Shown: positions 32,694 to 41,239, counted from the stretch's first letter. The stretch: DNA of 64,000 nucleotides from Metaruminococcus_A sp964607135 (GCA_964607135.1 CAZSIV010000005.1:26013-90012); one strand, 5' to 3'. Numbers and translations: made by a program. Notes: a model not told the origin generated them from the letters alone.

Positions 32694-33842
32694 CTACCTC
32701 ATAGAGGCGGAATACCCGCCGCTTCTACGGCCTTCAGAGGGAAACTTTTTCAAACAGCCTCTGTCGGCGGTTGCGACTGTTTTTTCACATTTGGGATAGT
32801 AATAGACCAGATGCGGACATGCCGGAGGACAGATGGGAGAGGCCCCTTTGAGCTTGATACAAGTATAATAGGGCCGTTCTAAGCAGGGGACGGGCTTTGG
32901 GCAGGGTGTCGGTTCCGGGCAGGGTGTCGGTTCCGGACAGGGGGCCGGAACGGGCGGAAGCGGCTTGGGACGGATCAGATCAAACAGCCATCCGAACGTA
33001 TCGAATAAGCCTTTCGCATAGAGGGAATTGAGGAAGAAGTCAAACAAGTCCGGGATGGCGCTCTGCAAATACTCCAGCTTTTCCGGCGTGGTGGCATAAT
33101 CCCTTGTGGCGTACTGGAAGAGCTTGCAGTTCGCTTCATTGACCTGCTGAACGATAAGCCTTTTTGCGAGGCTCTGGGAAACCGGCTGTTTCGTGTGGGG
33201 CTTCGTAAAGTGGATCGTTACGGCGGAGAACCGGACGGTGTACTCATCTGAACTGTAGCCGGCACTGCGCAGACTGTCTACAAAGGCGTCGCACATCTCC
33301 CGGTTGGGGAACTTGATCTTTGCCGTCACAGTGAGCTCCTCCGGCTGGGAGAATTCCCCGAGCCGGAACCCGGTCAGCCACCAGTGCAGCTCTTTGCGGT
33401 GGAACAAAATTTTGCCGTTTTTATATAACGTGAGGGAGAGGGGGAGCCGTTCTTCGTCGGAAATCGGCTCGTAATACGTCCCTGTAAATTTTTCGCTCTG
33501 GATATCCTCGCGGGTGGTGTTGTAGATCCCGATTTCAGCTCCGGTCGTGATCCCATACTGCCCTTTCCACAGCTCGATCAGCCACCGCTTTCCGCCGTAT
33601 GAAAAGGGGATGGGTTCGCAGTCCATCACCATATTAAAGAGGGGGGAGCCCTCGTCAAACAATCTACAATATCCCATTTCACGCTGCCAGCAATTCATGA
33701 CCGAATAAAAGAAATCGCCTTTTGGGTCATAGGCAAAGCCGGACGGTTCTAAGATTTCATTTATCATAACCTGCAGCCTTTCTGTGTCAAATGTGGATGA
33801 AAAACCGACGGCCGTGTGCCGCTTAAAAGGGGAAGGTTCCAC
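32694..33842 (-). CDS. DUF4474 protein with Pro/Cys-rich repeat tail
   Basis: A 382-residue protein of unknown function. The N-terminal ~240 residues match the DUF4474 type: 'FAYDPKGDFFYSVMNCWQRE', 'GYCRLFDEGSPLFNMVMDCE' and 'YGGKRWLIELWKGQYG'. After a helical stretch (about 240-285) comes a low-complexity tail with repeats of P-C-P-E-P-T (about 305-325) and a Cys-rich C-terminus ('ICPPACPHLVYYYPKC'), ten or more cysteines in all. Start GTG 33842 has only a weak site; ATG 33768 is an alternative. The tail suggests a metal-binding or disulfide-linked, possibly spore- or surface-associated part, but that is inference. Confidence 0.72.
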   Translation of the reverse strand: MEPSPFKRHTAVGFSSTFDTERLQVMINEILEPSGFAYDPKGDFFYSVMNCWQREMGYCRLFDEGSPLFNMVMDCEPIPFSYGGKRWLIELWKGQYGITTGAEIGIYNTTREDIQSEKFTGTYYEPISDEERLPLSLTLYKNGKILFHRKELHWWLTGFRLGEFSQPEELTVTAKIKFPNREMCDAFVDSLRSAGYSSDEYTVRFSAVTIHFTKPHTKQPVSQSLAKRLIVQQVNEANCKLFQYATRDYATTPEKLEYLQSAIPDLFDFFLNSLYAKGLFDTFGWLFDLIRPKPLPPVPAPCPEPTPCPEPTPCPKPVPCLERPYYTCIKLKGASPICPPACPHLVYYYPKCEKTVATADRGCLKKFPSEGRRSGGYSASMR

Positions 33843-34069
33843 CTTAGCGGCAGGAGAGACCAGTTCCCAGCGCCGGATTGCGAAATAAAATTGCCGGGGC
33901 GGGACGGCCGCCGTTCATCCCTGGATTTTGGGGCGAAACCGAGCGCTTAGAGCTTGTAAGATGCCGCGATTTTCTAGCGGCACACAGGTTTCCCCCGTTT
34001 ATCTTATTCGGAAAGCCGACAGGGTGTGACAAATTTTGAGCGGCGCGGCTCGAGCGCGCTACACGCAAA

Positions 34070-34102
34070 AAACAGCCCCGGGGTTTCCCCTGGGGCTGTT
34101 TC
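34070..34102 (-). terminator. Terminator of the lipoprotein gene (minus strand)
   Basis: AACAGCCCC and GGGGCTGTT form the stem; read on the minus strand it is followed by a run of six T. No gene is supported in 33843-34069. Confidence 0.8.
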
Positions 34103-34103
34103 G

Positions 34104-34523
34104 TCAGTCCGCTAAAACATACTTTTCATAGAGGCCGTTGCCAAAATTCCAAAACCGTTCGACATCTTCTTCCGGCCAGAAAAAGCCGTCCCCATCGATC
34201 AAAAGCTGATCGCTCCCGCCTGAAACCTGAACGTCGGTTCCGTCGAGATAGACCAGATGGAAAAACCAGTTGGCGCCATAGTAAAACTCGTCGTTTTTGC
34301 CGGTGACGGTCAGGCTGCTGAGAAGCTCGATCGCCTCTTGAGTTTCCTCTTCGGTCAAGACCCAATATACCTGCCCAGGGTGATCTTCATTTGAAAAACG
34401 TTCGAACCCTATTTCTGAAAGCTGATCCCTCGCGAGCCCCTCAAACGGCTTCCATTCGCTCCGGCAGGCGGACAGGGTGAAGAGCAGGACGACGGCTAAA
34501 ACCGCGGACAAAAGCCTTTTCAT
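34104..34523 (-). CDS. Small lipoprotein of unknown function
   Basis: A 139-residue secreted lipoprotein. It starts 'MKRLLSAVLAVVLLFTLSAC', a signal peptide with lipobox LSAC ending at Cys20. The mature part is acidic and has no motif I recognise ('EDHPGQVYWVLTEEETQEAIEL', 'DVQVSGGSDQLLIDGDGFFW'). ATG 34523 follows AGGTGATT. A single-gene unit with its own terminator. Likely anchored on the outer face of the membrane. Confidence 0.75.
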   Translation of the reverse strand: MKRLLSAVLAVVLLFTLSACRSEWKPFEGLARDQLSEIGFERFSNEDHPGQVYWVLTEEETQEAIELLSSLTVTGKNDEFYYGANWFFHLVYLDGTDVQVSGGSDQLLIDGDGFFWPEEDVERFWNFGNGLYEKYVLAD

Positions 34524-34619
34524 AGAATCACCTCAATGTCTGTTGGATGAACAGTATGTAAAAATAGCCGCTGTAGAACACAATAAAGTTTCAGATTTGC
34601 TGAAAATCGTGCCCGCTTT

Positions 34620-35765
34620 TTATCTTCCGAAAATTTCTTTCGCCGCTTTCATGTTCTCGCGGATCGGGACGCCGAAGGGGCAGCGCGTTTCACAGCCGCC
34701 GCAGCCCGTGCAGTCCCCCGCGTGGGCGTCGAGCGCCGCGTAATGCTCCCGCACCGTTTCAGGGACTTCCCCCTGCGCCCGGCACAGGTTCAGAAATTTT
34801 GTGACGGATGCCACCTCGATCCCTTTGGGGCAGGGGGCACAGTGACCGCAGTACATGCAGTGACCCTGCCAGCTGATTTTTGGGAAGGATGCAAAAACGG
34901 CAGCGTAATCCCGTTCTGCTTCAGAAGCGGATTCGTAGCCGACCGAGGCCTGGAGCTGCTCCTTGGAGTGAACCCCCGACAGCACCGTCGCCACGGCGGG
35001 CCGGGTCAGCGCGTAGTGGATGCACTGCGGCACCGTCATCGCCTTCCCGGCAGGGGAATCGTCGGAGAGCAGATTTCCGCCGCCAAATGCCTTCATGACG
35101 GTGATGCCGATCCCCAGCCGCTGGCAGGTCTCGTACAGCTCCTCCCGCTTCGGCTCGATGTTGAACAGCGGCTTGTCATAGCTTTCGCTCGCAAAAAGCT
35201 TTTCGATATCCTCGTCGCCGGGGAGCAGGTCGTAACAGGGGTTGATGCTGAACATCAAAACCTCGATCGCGCCGCTTTCGATCGCCTCAAGCGCGATTTC
35301 CGGATTATGGCTGCTCATCCCGATATGGTGGATTTTCCCTTCCGCCTTTAATTCCTTCGCGTAATCCAGCACGCCGTTTTTTATGACCTGTTCCCATGTT
35401 TTTGCAGAATCCACATAATGGATCATCCCGATGTCGAGATAATCGGTTCCCAGATTTTTGAGCTGTGCCTGAAACGCCGCCTTTACCGCGTCGAGGTCAC
35501 GGGTCGCCTGATACTGCCCGTTTTTCCATTCGGTGCAGAGATGGGCCTGCAAGACAAATTCACTGCGTTTTTCCCGGATTGCCCTTCCCACGCGGCGCTG
35601 CATGTCGGGGTCGGGGCTGTAGAGATCCATGCAGTTGACCCCGTGCTCGAAGGCAAGGGCGAACAGCTCGCCGGTGAATGCCTCGCTTTTGCCGATCAAG
35701 CCTTCACATCCGAGCCCGATTTCGCTGACCTTCAGGCCGGTTTTCCCAAGTTCCCTGTAAATCAT
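34620..35765 (-). CDS. Aldo/keto reductase with C-terminal 4Fe-4S domain
   Basis: A 381-residue oxidoreductase. The AKR barrel starts 'YRELGKTGLKVSEIGLGCEG', with 'CMDLYSPDPDMQRRVGRAI' and 'IHHIGMSSHNPEIALEAIE'. The C-terminal ~90 residues add a ferredoxin-like part: 'CMYCGHCAPCPKGIEV' and 'CTGCGGCETRCPFGVPI', eight cysteines for two clusters, as in a large clostridial subgroup. It probably moves electrons between NAD(P)H and an Fe-S partner; the substrate is unknown. ATG 35765 with AGGAGG just upstream. Confidence 0.9.
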   Translation of the reverse strand: MIYRELGKTGLKVSEIGLGCEGLIGKSEAFTGELFALAFEHGVNCMDLYSPDPDMQRRVGRAIREKRSEFVLQAHLCTEWKNGQYQATRDLDAVKAAFQAQLKNLGTDYLDIGMIHYVDSAKTWEQVIKNGVLDYAKELKAEGKIHHIGMSSHNPEIALEAIESGAIEVLMFSINPCYDLLPGDEDIEKLFASESYDKPLFNIEPKREELYETCQRLGIGITVMKAFGGGNLLSDDSPAGKAMTVPQCIHYALTRPAVATVLSGVHSKEQLQASVGYESASEAERDYAAVFASFPKISWQGHCMYCGHCAPCPKGIEVASVTKFLNLCRAQGEVPETVREHYAALDAHAGDCTGCGGCETRCPFGVPIRENMKAAKEIFGR

Positions 35766-36023
35766 TGTGCTTCCTCCTTGTATTTCGTTTTTGTTTTCGG
35801 CTACCTCTGTTTGCCGGAAACAGCCTCCAACTTCTTCAAAAAACTTTCTAAAACGTCAATGCTTTTCCGTGGAGACAAAGGCCACTCCTTCTCATTCTAA
35901 AAAGCAGCGCCTGTTTTGCGCTGGGGATAGATATGTCCTTATTATAGAGAAATCTCCATGCGAAAGCAAGTGAAATGCCGGAATACAGTACGGAAGGTCG
36001 AAACCGATGAAATATTGAGAAAT
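35766..36023. other. Intergenic region between AKR and cotJC
   Basis: About 260 bp, AT-rich, with no supported gene. It carries the AKR promoter region on the minus strand; I could not pick a clear -35/-10 pair. Confidence 0.4.
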
Positions 36024-36061
36024 AAAAAGGCCGACTTCTGAGTTCAGAAGTCGGCCTTTTT
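36024..36061. terminator. Terminator at the 3' end of cotJC
   Basis: AAAAAGGCCGACTTCTGA pairs with TCAGAAGTCGGCCTTTTT around GT: 18 bp, T-rich on both sides, so it works both ways. Its position 34 bp past the cotJC stop supports this being the original end of the cotJABC operon. Confidence 0.88.
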
Positions 36062-36094
36062 GTAATGTTTCTCTGTACTTTAATGTTGATGGCA

Positions 36095-36523
36095 TTATCG
36101 GGGCTGTTGTTTGCGGTCAAACGCCGGGTTAAAGGCATAGAAGTTTTTCGAGTTCAGCTGATCCTGAACATTCCTCAGCGCTTCGCCAAAACGTTGGTAG
36201 TGGACGATCTCCCGCTCACGTAAAAACCGGATCGGCTTGATTACGTCGGGGTCGTCTACCAGGCGGAGGATATTATCGTAAGTGGTTCTCGCTTTTTGTT
36301 CTGCTGCCATATCCTCGCTTAGATCGGTGATGGGATCGCCCTTCGACTGAAAGTAGTTTGCCGTAAAGGCCTGCCCGGAAGCGGCCTGCGGCCAGATTCC
36401 GCCGGTATGATCGACAAAATAGGTGTCAAATCCGGAATCCTTAATCTCTTTGATGGAGAGATTCTTTGTCAGCTGCCTGACGATCGCGCTCACCATCTCC
36501 ATATGGGCGAGTTCTTCGGTACC
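36095..36523 (-). CDS. cotJC: cotJC, 3' portion (interrupted spore-coat manganese catalase)
   Basis: Encodes residues 62-203 of CotJC, a spore-coat protein of the manganese-catalase family. The fragment reads 'GTEELAHMEMVSAIVRQL', 'GFDTYFVDHTGGIWPQAASG', 'FQSKGDPITDLSEDMAAEQK' and 'FLREREIVHYQRFGEALR', all strongly conserved. It has no start of its own in context: the in-frame codons before GGTACC are foreign and hit a stop about 20 nt upstream, near 36540. The first 63 codons lie at 49304-49492. Metal ligands are divided between the two parts (one Glu in the N-part; Glu/His of ELAHME here), so neither part should work alone. Joined at the shared core, the frame is intact. Confidence 0.92.
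   Translation of the reverse strand, partial: GTEELAHMEMVSAIVRQLTKNLSIKEIKDSGFDTYFVDHTGGIWPQAASGQAFTANYFQSKGDPITDLSEDMAAEQKARTTYDNILRLVDDPDVIKPIRFLREREIVHYQRFGEALRNVQDQLNSKNFYAFNPAFDRKQQPR
36517..36523. repeat. Left attachment core (att), CGGTACC
   Basis: The last cotJC-derived bases on the left, followed by element DNA starting CAGTGGCG. GGTACC codes Gly-Thr of 'TDIGTEELAH' in the rebuilt gene. The palindromic core with non-palindromic flanks suits a serine recombinase with a 2-bp central crossover. Confidence 0.85.
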
Positions 36524-36539
36524 CAGTGGCGTATCGGAA

Positions 36540-36731
36540 ATGCTTCATTATACCTATCAATGGGACAAGCCATATTTCACAGGATTCCCTGTATACCAAA
36601 TCAAAACGACTGACCGTGTGGCAAAATACCAATCTTACGCAGACGATTTTTCAGGACAAGCCGCTGCGGTTAAGCGGGGCAAATGGCGCACAATCAGGAT
36701 GTACGCCGCACTGACGGAAACCATAGAATAA
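36540..36731 (+). CDS. Small open frame; probable C-terminal extension of the recombinase in the excised circle
   Basis: 63 codons, open from ATG 36540, with no convincing ribosome site. The open frame actually continues leftward through the core at 36519. In the excised circle, the recombinase frame (47664 onward) passes through CGGTACC exactly in this frame and would end at 36731, giving a 617-residue protein; a terminator follows at 36779. The peptide ('YQWDKPYFTGFPVYQIKTTD', 'GKWRTIRMYAALTETIE') matches nothing I recognise. It may be a stand-alone small gene or, in the circle only, the recombinase tail. Confidence 0.45.
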   Translation: MLHYTYQWDKPYFTGFPVYQIKTTDRVAKYQSYADDFSGQAAAVKRGKWRTIRMYAALTETIE

Positions 36732-36778
36732 TCTGGTAAACGGTCAATTTATAAATACATATTATTTTCTTGAAGAAG

Positions 36779-36827
36779 GAAAGCGCTGTGCGATGGCTTG
36801 TAGCTGTCGTACAGCGCTTTCTTTTTC
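36779..36827 (+). terminator. Terminator near the left end of the element
   Basis: GAAAGCGCTGT (36779-36789) pairs with ACAGCGCTTTC (36811-36821), then TTTTT. It would end transcription of the recombinase reading frame in the excised circle. Confidence 0.8.
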
Positions 36828-36853
36828 CAATACGTTTGAAAGGAATATGTATC

Positions 36854-37207
36854 ATGAAACAGGAATCCAACAACGCTTTACTCCCGCCGATGGAATGGGA
36901 GGATTTTCAGCAAACGGAGCTTTACCATCTGCTGTTTATACGCCAGCAGTACCGAAAAGCCGTTTACCGGTTTTTGAATGCCGACGGCTTACGGGTTTTG
37001 GAATATGTTCCGAATCCTGAAAGCGTCCTGCATACGCCCTACGGTCAGGAGGATTTCGATGAAATCTGTGATTTTTTACGGTATAACGGCGTAGAGGAAA
37101 AGGACAATGCGCTACCGTCCTATATCCGCCTGTTGTCCACTAATGTGGGAAAATTCGTTGTCTACCAGCCGGGCGGAATCATACAGGGGATTCTAAATAA
37201 GCGATAA
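36854..37207 (+). CDS. Hypothetical protein, element cargo
   Basis: 117 residues, not recognised. Acidic and soluble: 'LPPMEWEDFQQTELYHLLFI', 'RKAVYRFLNADGLRVLEYV' and 'LLSTNVGKFVVYQPGGIIQG'. ATG 36854 has AAAGGA about 10 nt upstream, better than in-frame codons back to 36770 that lie inside the preceding terminator. Ends at its own terminator, so it is a single-gene unit. No function is suggested. Confidence 0.65.
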   Translation: MKQESNNALLPPMEWEDFQQTELYHLLFIRQQYRKAVYRFLNADGLRVLEYVPNPESVLHTPYGQEDFDEICDFLRYNGVEEKDNALPSYIRLLSTNVGKFVVYQPGGIIQGILNKR

Positions 37208-37209
37208 GG

Positions 37210-37255
37210 AAGGCTTCAACCCCTCCGCAAAGGAAAGGTTGAAGCCTTATTTTAA
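37210..37255. terminator. Terminator between convergent cargo genes
   Basis: AAGGCTTCAACC (37210-37221) and GGTTGAAGCCTT (37237-37248), followed by ATTTTAATT on the plus strand; A-rich on the other side. Confidence 0.85.
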
Positions 37256-37677
37256 TTGATTCGCCGTACCCATAGCGGCTGATAATCCCGTATAAACAGC
37301 GGTTTTAAACAGGCGCTGTATTCCACCGGCTCAAAGGCAAGGACTTTGATATAGACGCACTTTTCCTCACTCTCTGAAAGCAGCAATTTCAACGGTTCTA
37401 AAATGGAGCAGGTACTCCTTGAGGTTTTTCGGAGCAGATGACTCCGCAAGGCAAAATCAATTTTCTTTGATTTGCCGATATACAACAGCGTTTTTTCGCT
37501 ATCGTAAATGAAGTATAGCGTACCTTCCTTTTTTGGCAGAAGATCATCCGGCACAGTGAAATCCCAGTTTGCCGCATTGACAGTTTGGGGATAGGAAATT
37601 TTCGCATACTCCATACGCTCTAAAGCCGTTTTTGCCATATCATAGGCACGATTCATTTGTTGCTTGAAGTCCAGCAT
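37252..37677 (-). CDS. GIY-YIG nuclease-like protein
   Basis: 141 residues. The central part 'KKEGTLYFIYDSEKTLLYIG' followed by 'KSKKIDFALRSHLLRKT' fits the GIY-YIG core (G-x-Y-x-I, then L-Y-I-G-K-S, a conserved basic residue and His). Such small proteins in mobile elements act as nucleases in repair or homing, or may be degenerate. The expected downstream Glu is not obvious: candidates lie in 'LLLSESEEKC'. ATG 37677 has GAGGAGG 8 nt upstream, better than GTG 37686, which overlaps the site. Opposite in strand to most cargo. Confidence 0.65.
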   Translation of the reverse strand: MLDFKQQMNRAYDMAKTALERMEYAKISYPQTVNAANWDFTVPDDLLPKKEGTLYFIYDSEKTLLYIGKSKKIDFALRSHLLRKTSRSTCSILEPLKLLLSESEEKCVYIKVLAFEPVEYSACLKPLFIRDYQPLWVRRIN

Positions 37678-37807
37678 AGTGAACACCTCCTCGGAGAATT
37701 ATTTTTTAATAATTTTTTGTTCCGAGGCGCATGGAAATTTGCGTGGAAAAGGCCGGAAGAATTTTCCGAAAAGCCTTGTTATAATAAAATCGCATGTAGA
37801 AAGACAG

Positions 37808-38089
37808 GTGATTAAAATCGAAAAAAAGCCGGAAAATAGCGTTTATAACGGGGTTTATGAAGCCATCAGCGAATTAATTGGTTCGGACAACACCATCAAG
37901 CTGTACGAGCATTTTCGTGGAAGTCAGGTGAATTTTCCAACTCGCCTTTTTTCAAAAGAATTTGTATTGCGGGAGGCTTTACGCTGTTACGACGGCACAT
38001 CGGAGTCAATCAATACCGTTGCTGTGAAATACGGGTATTCCGAACGCACAATCCGAAAGCTACTGAAACAGCAGTTGGATTCGCTATAG
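37808..38089 (+). CDS. Mor-like HTH transcriptional regulator
   Basis: 93 residues. 'IKLYEHFRGSQVNFPTRLFS' followed by 'YDGTSESINTVAVKYGYSER' and 'TIRKLLKQ' is the layout of the Mor/C-type HTH proteins common in Firmicutes mobile elements, with the recognition helix in KYGYSERTIRKL. Start GTG 37808 gives the compact family-sized protein, though its site (GAAAG) is weak; longer in-frame starts run back to 37664. Probably controls element genes downstream. Confidence 0.72.
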   Translation: MIKIEKKPENSVYNGVYEAISELIGSDNTIKLYEHFRGSQVNFPTRLFSKEFVLREALRCYDGTSESINTVAVKYGYSERTIRKLLKQQLDSL

Positions 38090-38130
38090 TATGACAGAAA
38101 AATAAACCATACAGAAAGGAAGCGTTATAA

Positions 38131-39234
38131 TTGGGTGAAAATAAGCCATCCCCAAAATCAAGTAAAATGATATTGGGAATCGTTGTGCTTGCCATTCTTG
38201 CCGTTGTTATTTACGCGATTGTGCAAAATACCGGTGATAAAAAACAGGACGGTTTAAAAAATCAACTTGAGCTTACGGCGGAAAACTTAACCGCCAACTG
38301 GGTTAGGCAGGACGGAGAGCGTCGGCATGAAATCGGTTTTGAAGCAGGAAACGAGATAATATACGCTTGCTTTGAGCCGGAGGACGTTATGCCGTCAACC
38401 ATATCCACCCAAGGCACCTATTCCATTTCAAAAAATATCATTTCTTGTACCTATACCATTGATATGGAAGAATATACAGAGCAATATTATGCCGCCGTAT
38501 CTGCCGAAGCACTGATTCTATCCCCTGTAAAAGAGGACGGCGGCAGACTGAAAGGCACATATCAGCGAGAAGCTTTGGACGATACAACGCCGGATTCTTC
38601 ATCGTCTGAACCGGAAGAAAATCAGGAAAACTCACAGAACGAATCAAACAATCCTTCCAACGAACCAAATCAAAACGAACCGAGTCAATCGGAAACACCG
38701 TCGTCCGCAGAACCAGTTCCAAGTAGCGCTTGGAAAGGCGCATATAAAAGCTACATTTTAATGCAGCCGGATGGTGACTTTACATATCAATTCATCTACT
38801 TGAATGACGACGACATTCCGGAACTGTACATGGAGGGAGCAAGTATGGCGCTTGGCGGAAAGGTATGCGCCTACAGCGACGGTTCCATAACGCCGCTGAA
38901 ATTCAACAGGCTTGGCTGCTCTTATATTGAACGAAAGAACTTGTTTTTAAATTCAGACGGCCATATGGATGCCTATTTCGATAGCGTTTATTCTTTGGAA
39001 AACGGGGAATGGGTCAAAAAGTTTGACGGCTCCTACGGCGCGGAGAATAATGCCAATCCGGAGATAGATGAATATGGCAATATCGTTTATATCTATAAGT
39101 ACGGCGGCAAAGTTGTTACCCAAGCAGAGTATGAAAATACTCTGAATTCTCTTTTCCCTGCTGAATCGGCGCAACGTTGCGAGGCAAAATTCAGCAGAAG
39201 CCAAATAATAAGTCTGATAGACAGTATGCCGTAA
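38131..39234 (+). CDS. Membrane-anchored protein with Ser/Pro/Asn-rich linker (paralogue 1)
   Basis: 367 residues. One N-terminal membrane helix ('MILGIVVLAILAVVIYAIV') without a lipobox, then a domain of about 110 residues shared with the next gene ('ENLTANWVRQDGERRHEI', 'FEPEDVMPSTIS', 'YYAAVSAEALILSPV'). A low-complexity linker rich in S, E, N and P (about 155-200) leads to a separate C-terminal domain ('FIYLNDDDIPELYMEG', 'VCAYSDGSITPL', 'YSLENGEWVKKFDGSYG') that the paralogue lacks. TTG 38131 after GAAAGGA. Topology suggests the bulk lies outside the membrane. Function unknown. Confidence 0.68.
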   Translation: MGENKPSPKSSKMILGIVVLAILAVVIYAIVQNTGDKKQDGLKNQLELTAENLTANWVRQDGERRHEIGFEAGNEIIYACFEPEDVMPSTISTQGTYSISKNIISCTYTIDMEEYTEQYYAAVSAEALILSPVKEDGGRLKGTYQREALDDTTPDSSSSEPEENQENSQNESNNPSNEPNQNEPSQSETPSSAEPVPSSAWKGAYKSYILMQPDGDFTYQFIYLNDDDIPELYMEGASMALGGKVCAYSDGSITPLKFNRLGCSYIERKNLFLNSDGHMDAYFDSVYSLENGEWVKKFDGSYGAENNANPEIDEYGNIVYIYKYGGKVVTQAEYENTLNSLFPAESAQRCEAKFSRSQIISLIDSMP

Positions 39235-39296
39235 TATGAAAGGCTTAGAAAGAAAAAGCGGCTATACTGTTTTAAAACGAGGGAAAGGATGAAAAC

Positions 39297-40313
39297 ATGA
39301 ATCAAGAAAAAACAAAAATGAGCCAATCAAGTAAGGTGATATTAATTATCGTCGTGTTTGTGGTTCTCGCCGTTGTTGTTTACGCTGTAACGCAGGGAAC
39401 CGGAAAGAAAAAACAACCGCCTGCTCTGGAAGGTCAGATTGCGCTGACAGAGGAAAACCTGATTGCAAACTGGGTTAGGCAGGATGGAAATTTGCGGCAT
39501 GAGATATGTTTTGAATATGGAAATAAGATGAGTTACGGCTGCTATGAGCCGGAGGATATCCTGCCCTCTACTATATCAAGCAACGGCTCTTATTCTATCT
39601 CGGGCAATATTCTTTCCTTTACTTACACCATTGAGACGGAGGAATCCACCGAACAATATTCTGAGCGGTATTACGCCGCTGTTTCCGCTGAAAAGCTGAT
39701 TTTATCCCCCGTGGAGGAAAAACGGGGCACACTGAAAGGGACTTACATAAACGACGAGTATGCCGACAGTCAGTCGGAGTCGTCCAGTCCTTCCAACGGT
39801 TCCGAATCATCCGCGTTGGAATCAAGCTCCCCTAACAGTTCACAATCGCCAGAAAGCAGCGTGCCGGAATCTACGCCGTCAAAACCACCGGAGGTTTCTT
39901 CCGAGCCGCCTGCTTCAACAACGCCGTCAACGCCGGAACCTGAACCGGAACCCACGCCGGAGCCTGCACAGCCAATTGCCGCCAATCTTACTGGTGAGCA
40001 GTTGGCGGGAACCGTATGGGCTGGGGAGTATTATCAAATTCGGTTTAATTCTGCCGACACTTTTGAGCTCCTTGATTTCTGGGGTAACAGCTACGGCGCT
40101 CTTAGCTATTCGATTAACGGGAGCCAGTTCATTCTCGAAGATGTACTTGTCGGAAATATTTCATTTAGACTCTCTGACCCGTTAGGCTCTGATGGAAGCT
40201 ACCGTTCCAAGGGCAACGACGTTATGACGATTTCCGGATTTGAGGCTTTGGGGGTATCTGGATTTGACGGGCAATATAACGGCGCTTTTGGCTACGGAGT
40301 TGGTGAACACTAA
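39297..40313 (+). CDS. Membrane-anchored protein with Ser/Pro-rich linker (paralogue 2)
   Basis: 338 residues, a tandem duplicate of the preceding gene in its first ~150 residues: membrane helix 'VILIIVVFVVLAVVVYAVT', then 'ENLIANWVRQDGNLRHEI', 'YEPEDILPSTIS' and 'YYAAVSAEKLILSPV'. The linker here is richer in Ser and Pro with an E-P-x repeat near residue 215. The C-terminal domain (about 230-338, 'EQLAGTVWAGEYYQIRFNS', 'ISFRLSDPLGSDGSYRSKG') differs from that of paralogue 1. Shared front and swapped back suggests modular evolution. ATG 39297 after AGGGAAAGGATG. Function unknown. Confidence 0.68.
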   Translation: MNQEKTKMSQSSKVILIIVVFVVLAVVVYAVTQGTGKKKQPPALEGQIALTEENLIANWVRQDGNLRHEICFEYGNKMSYGCYEPEDILPSTISSNGSYSISGNILSFTYTIETEESTEQYSERYYAAVSAEKLILSPVEEKRGTLKGTYINDEYADSQSESSSPSNGSESSALESSSPNSSQSPESSVPESTPSKPPEVSSEPPASTTPSTPEPEPEPTPEPAQPIAANLTGEQLAGTVWAGEYYQIRFNSADTFELLDFWGNSYGALSYSINGSQFILEDVLVGNISFRLSDPLGSDGSYRSKGNDVMTISGFEALGVSGFDGQYNGAFGYGVGEH

Positions 40314-40339
40314 TAACAATAATAAAGGAGCTGTATCAA

Positions 40340-41239
40340 ATGAATTCAATTAACGCAAATACCATTTTAAAAAATCTGACGGTGATTATCTGTGGACTGA
40401 TAATCGTCGCGCTGTTGCTGCCCTTTGCGGCATTCTCAGTAGAGGCCTCATCATCCGTTTACAATGCATCGGAGGAAGTAGAGGCGCTCAGCGGCTTTAC
40501 CTTCGTTCTAGGCGGGGGGATTCTTGGATATTTACTTGGGTTGATGCCGGTTATCATGCTTGCCGCCAGTTTTCTTCCGCAGCTGGAGGCGTATAAAAAG
40601 TATATCTGCGCGGGGGCGTCGATACTCGGCATTATTCTGTTGTTTCTTGTTCCGGGGCAGTATCATTCTTCCGAGAGCGTGGATATCGGCGTAGGAAGCG
40701 CAACCGTAAGCACAACGACTACCTATAAGCTTGGATTTTGGGTGATACTCATTCTGTTTATCATTCAAATCGCTATTGCCGTCGTTCAATTCTTCAATCT
40801 AAAGGGAAATAAGGTATTCGACGCAATCAATACAGACGACGGGCAGACAGGCAGCAGTCCCGTTTCGCCTATCAATACAGAAGCCATTGCAGGATTTACC
40901 AAAAATATCACCGATACGATTAAAGGGAAAGCGGCTAATTTTTCAGCGTCTCATGCGAAAAATTCCCCGTCTGCCGGAGCAGCGCAGCCGCAGGCTCAAA
41001 TACCTGTCGCGCCGCCTGCTGCCGAACAAGCGCCGTCTACAGCGCAGACATACGCACAGCCGACAACGCAGGATATTCCTGTAACGCCTCCTGTAAACAT
41101 GGCAAATACGGCGCAACCGCAAGAATCGCCCGATGAAATTATGGAACGCATTGAAAAGCTATACAAAATGAAAGAGGCTGGGATTTTGAGCGAAGATGAG
41201 TTTAATGCAAAAAAATCCGAACTGCTCGTAAAAATGTAA
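40340..41239 (+). CDS. Membrane protein with C-terminal SHOCT domain
   Basis: 299 residues with four membrane helices in the first ~170 ('VIICGLIIVALLLPFAAF', 'FVLGGGILGYLLGLMPVIML', 'ICAGASILGIILLFLV', 'FWVILILFIIQIAIAVV'). A long Ala/Pro/Gln-rich linker (about 185-260) ends in 'EIMERIEKLYKMKEAGILSE' and 'DEFNAKKSELL', a SHOCT (short C-terminal) domain. SHOCT domains are oligomerisation or localisation tags of unknown detail. The next gene also ends in SHOCT, so the two products may interact. ATG 40340 after AAAGGAG. Confidence 0.72.
   Translation: MNSINANTILKNLTVIICGLIIVALLLPFAAFSVEASSSVYNASEEVEALSGFTFVLGGGILGYLLGLMPVIMLAASFLPQLEAYKKYICAGASILGIILLFLVPGQYHSSESVDIGVGSATVSTTTTYKLGFWVILILFIIQIAIAVVQFFNLKGNKVFDAINTDDGQTGSSPVSPINTEAIAGFTKNITDTIKGKAANFSASHAKNSPSAGAAQPQAQIPVAPPAAEQAPSTAQTYAQPTTQDIPVTPPVNMANTAQPQESPDEIMERIEKLYKMKEAGILSEDEFNAKKSELLVKM

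Noticed and set aside
33844..34068. 74-codon minus-strand frame between DUF4474 and the lipoprotein gene
   Set aside because: No ribosome site or similarity; the region is mostly leader and terminator sequence.
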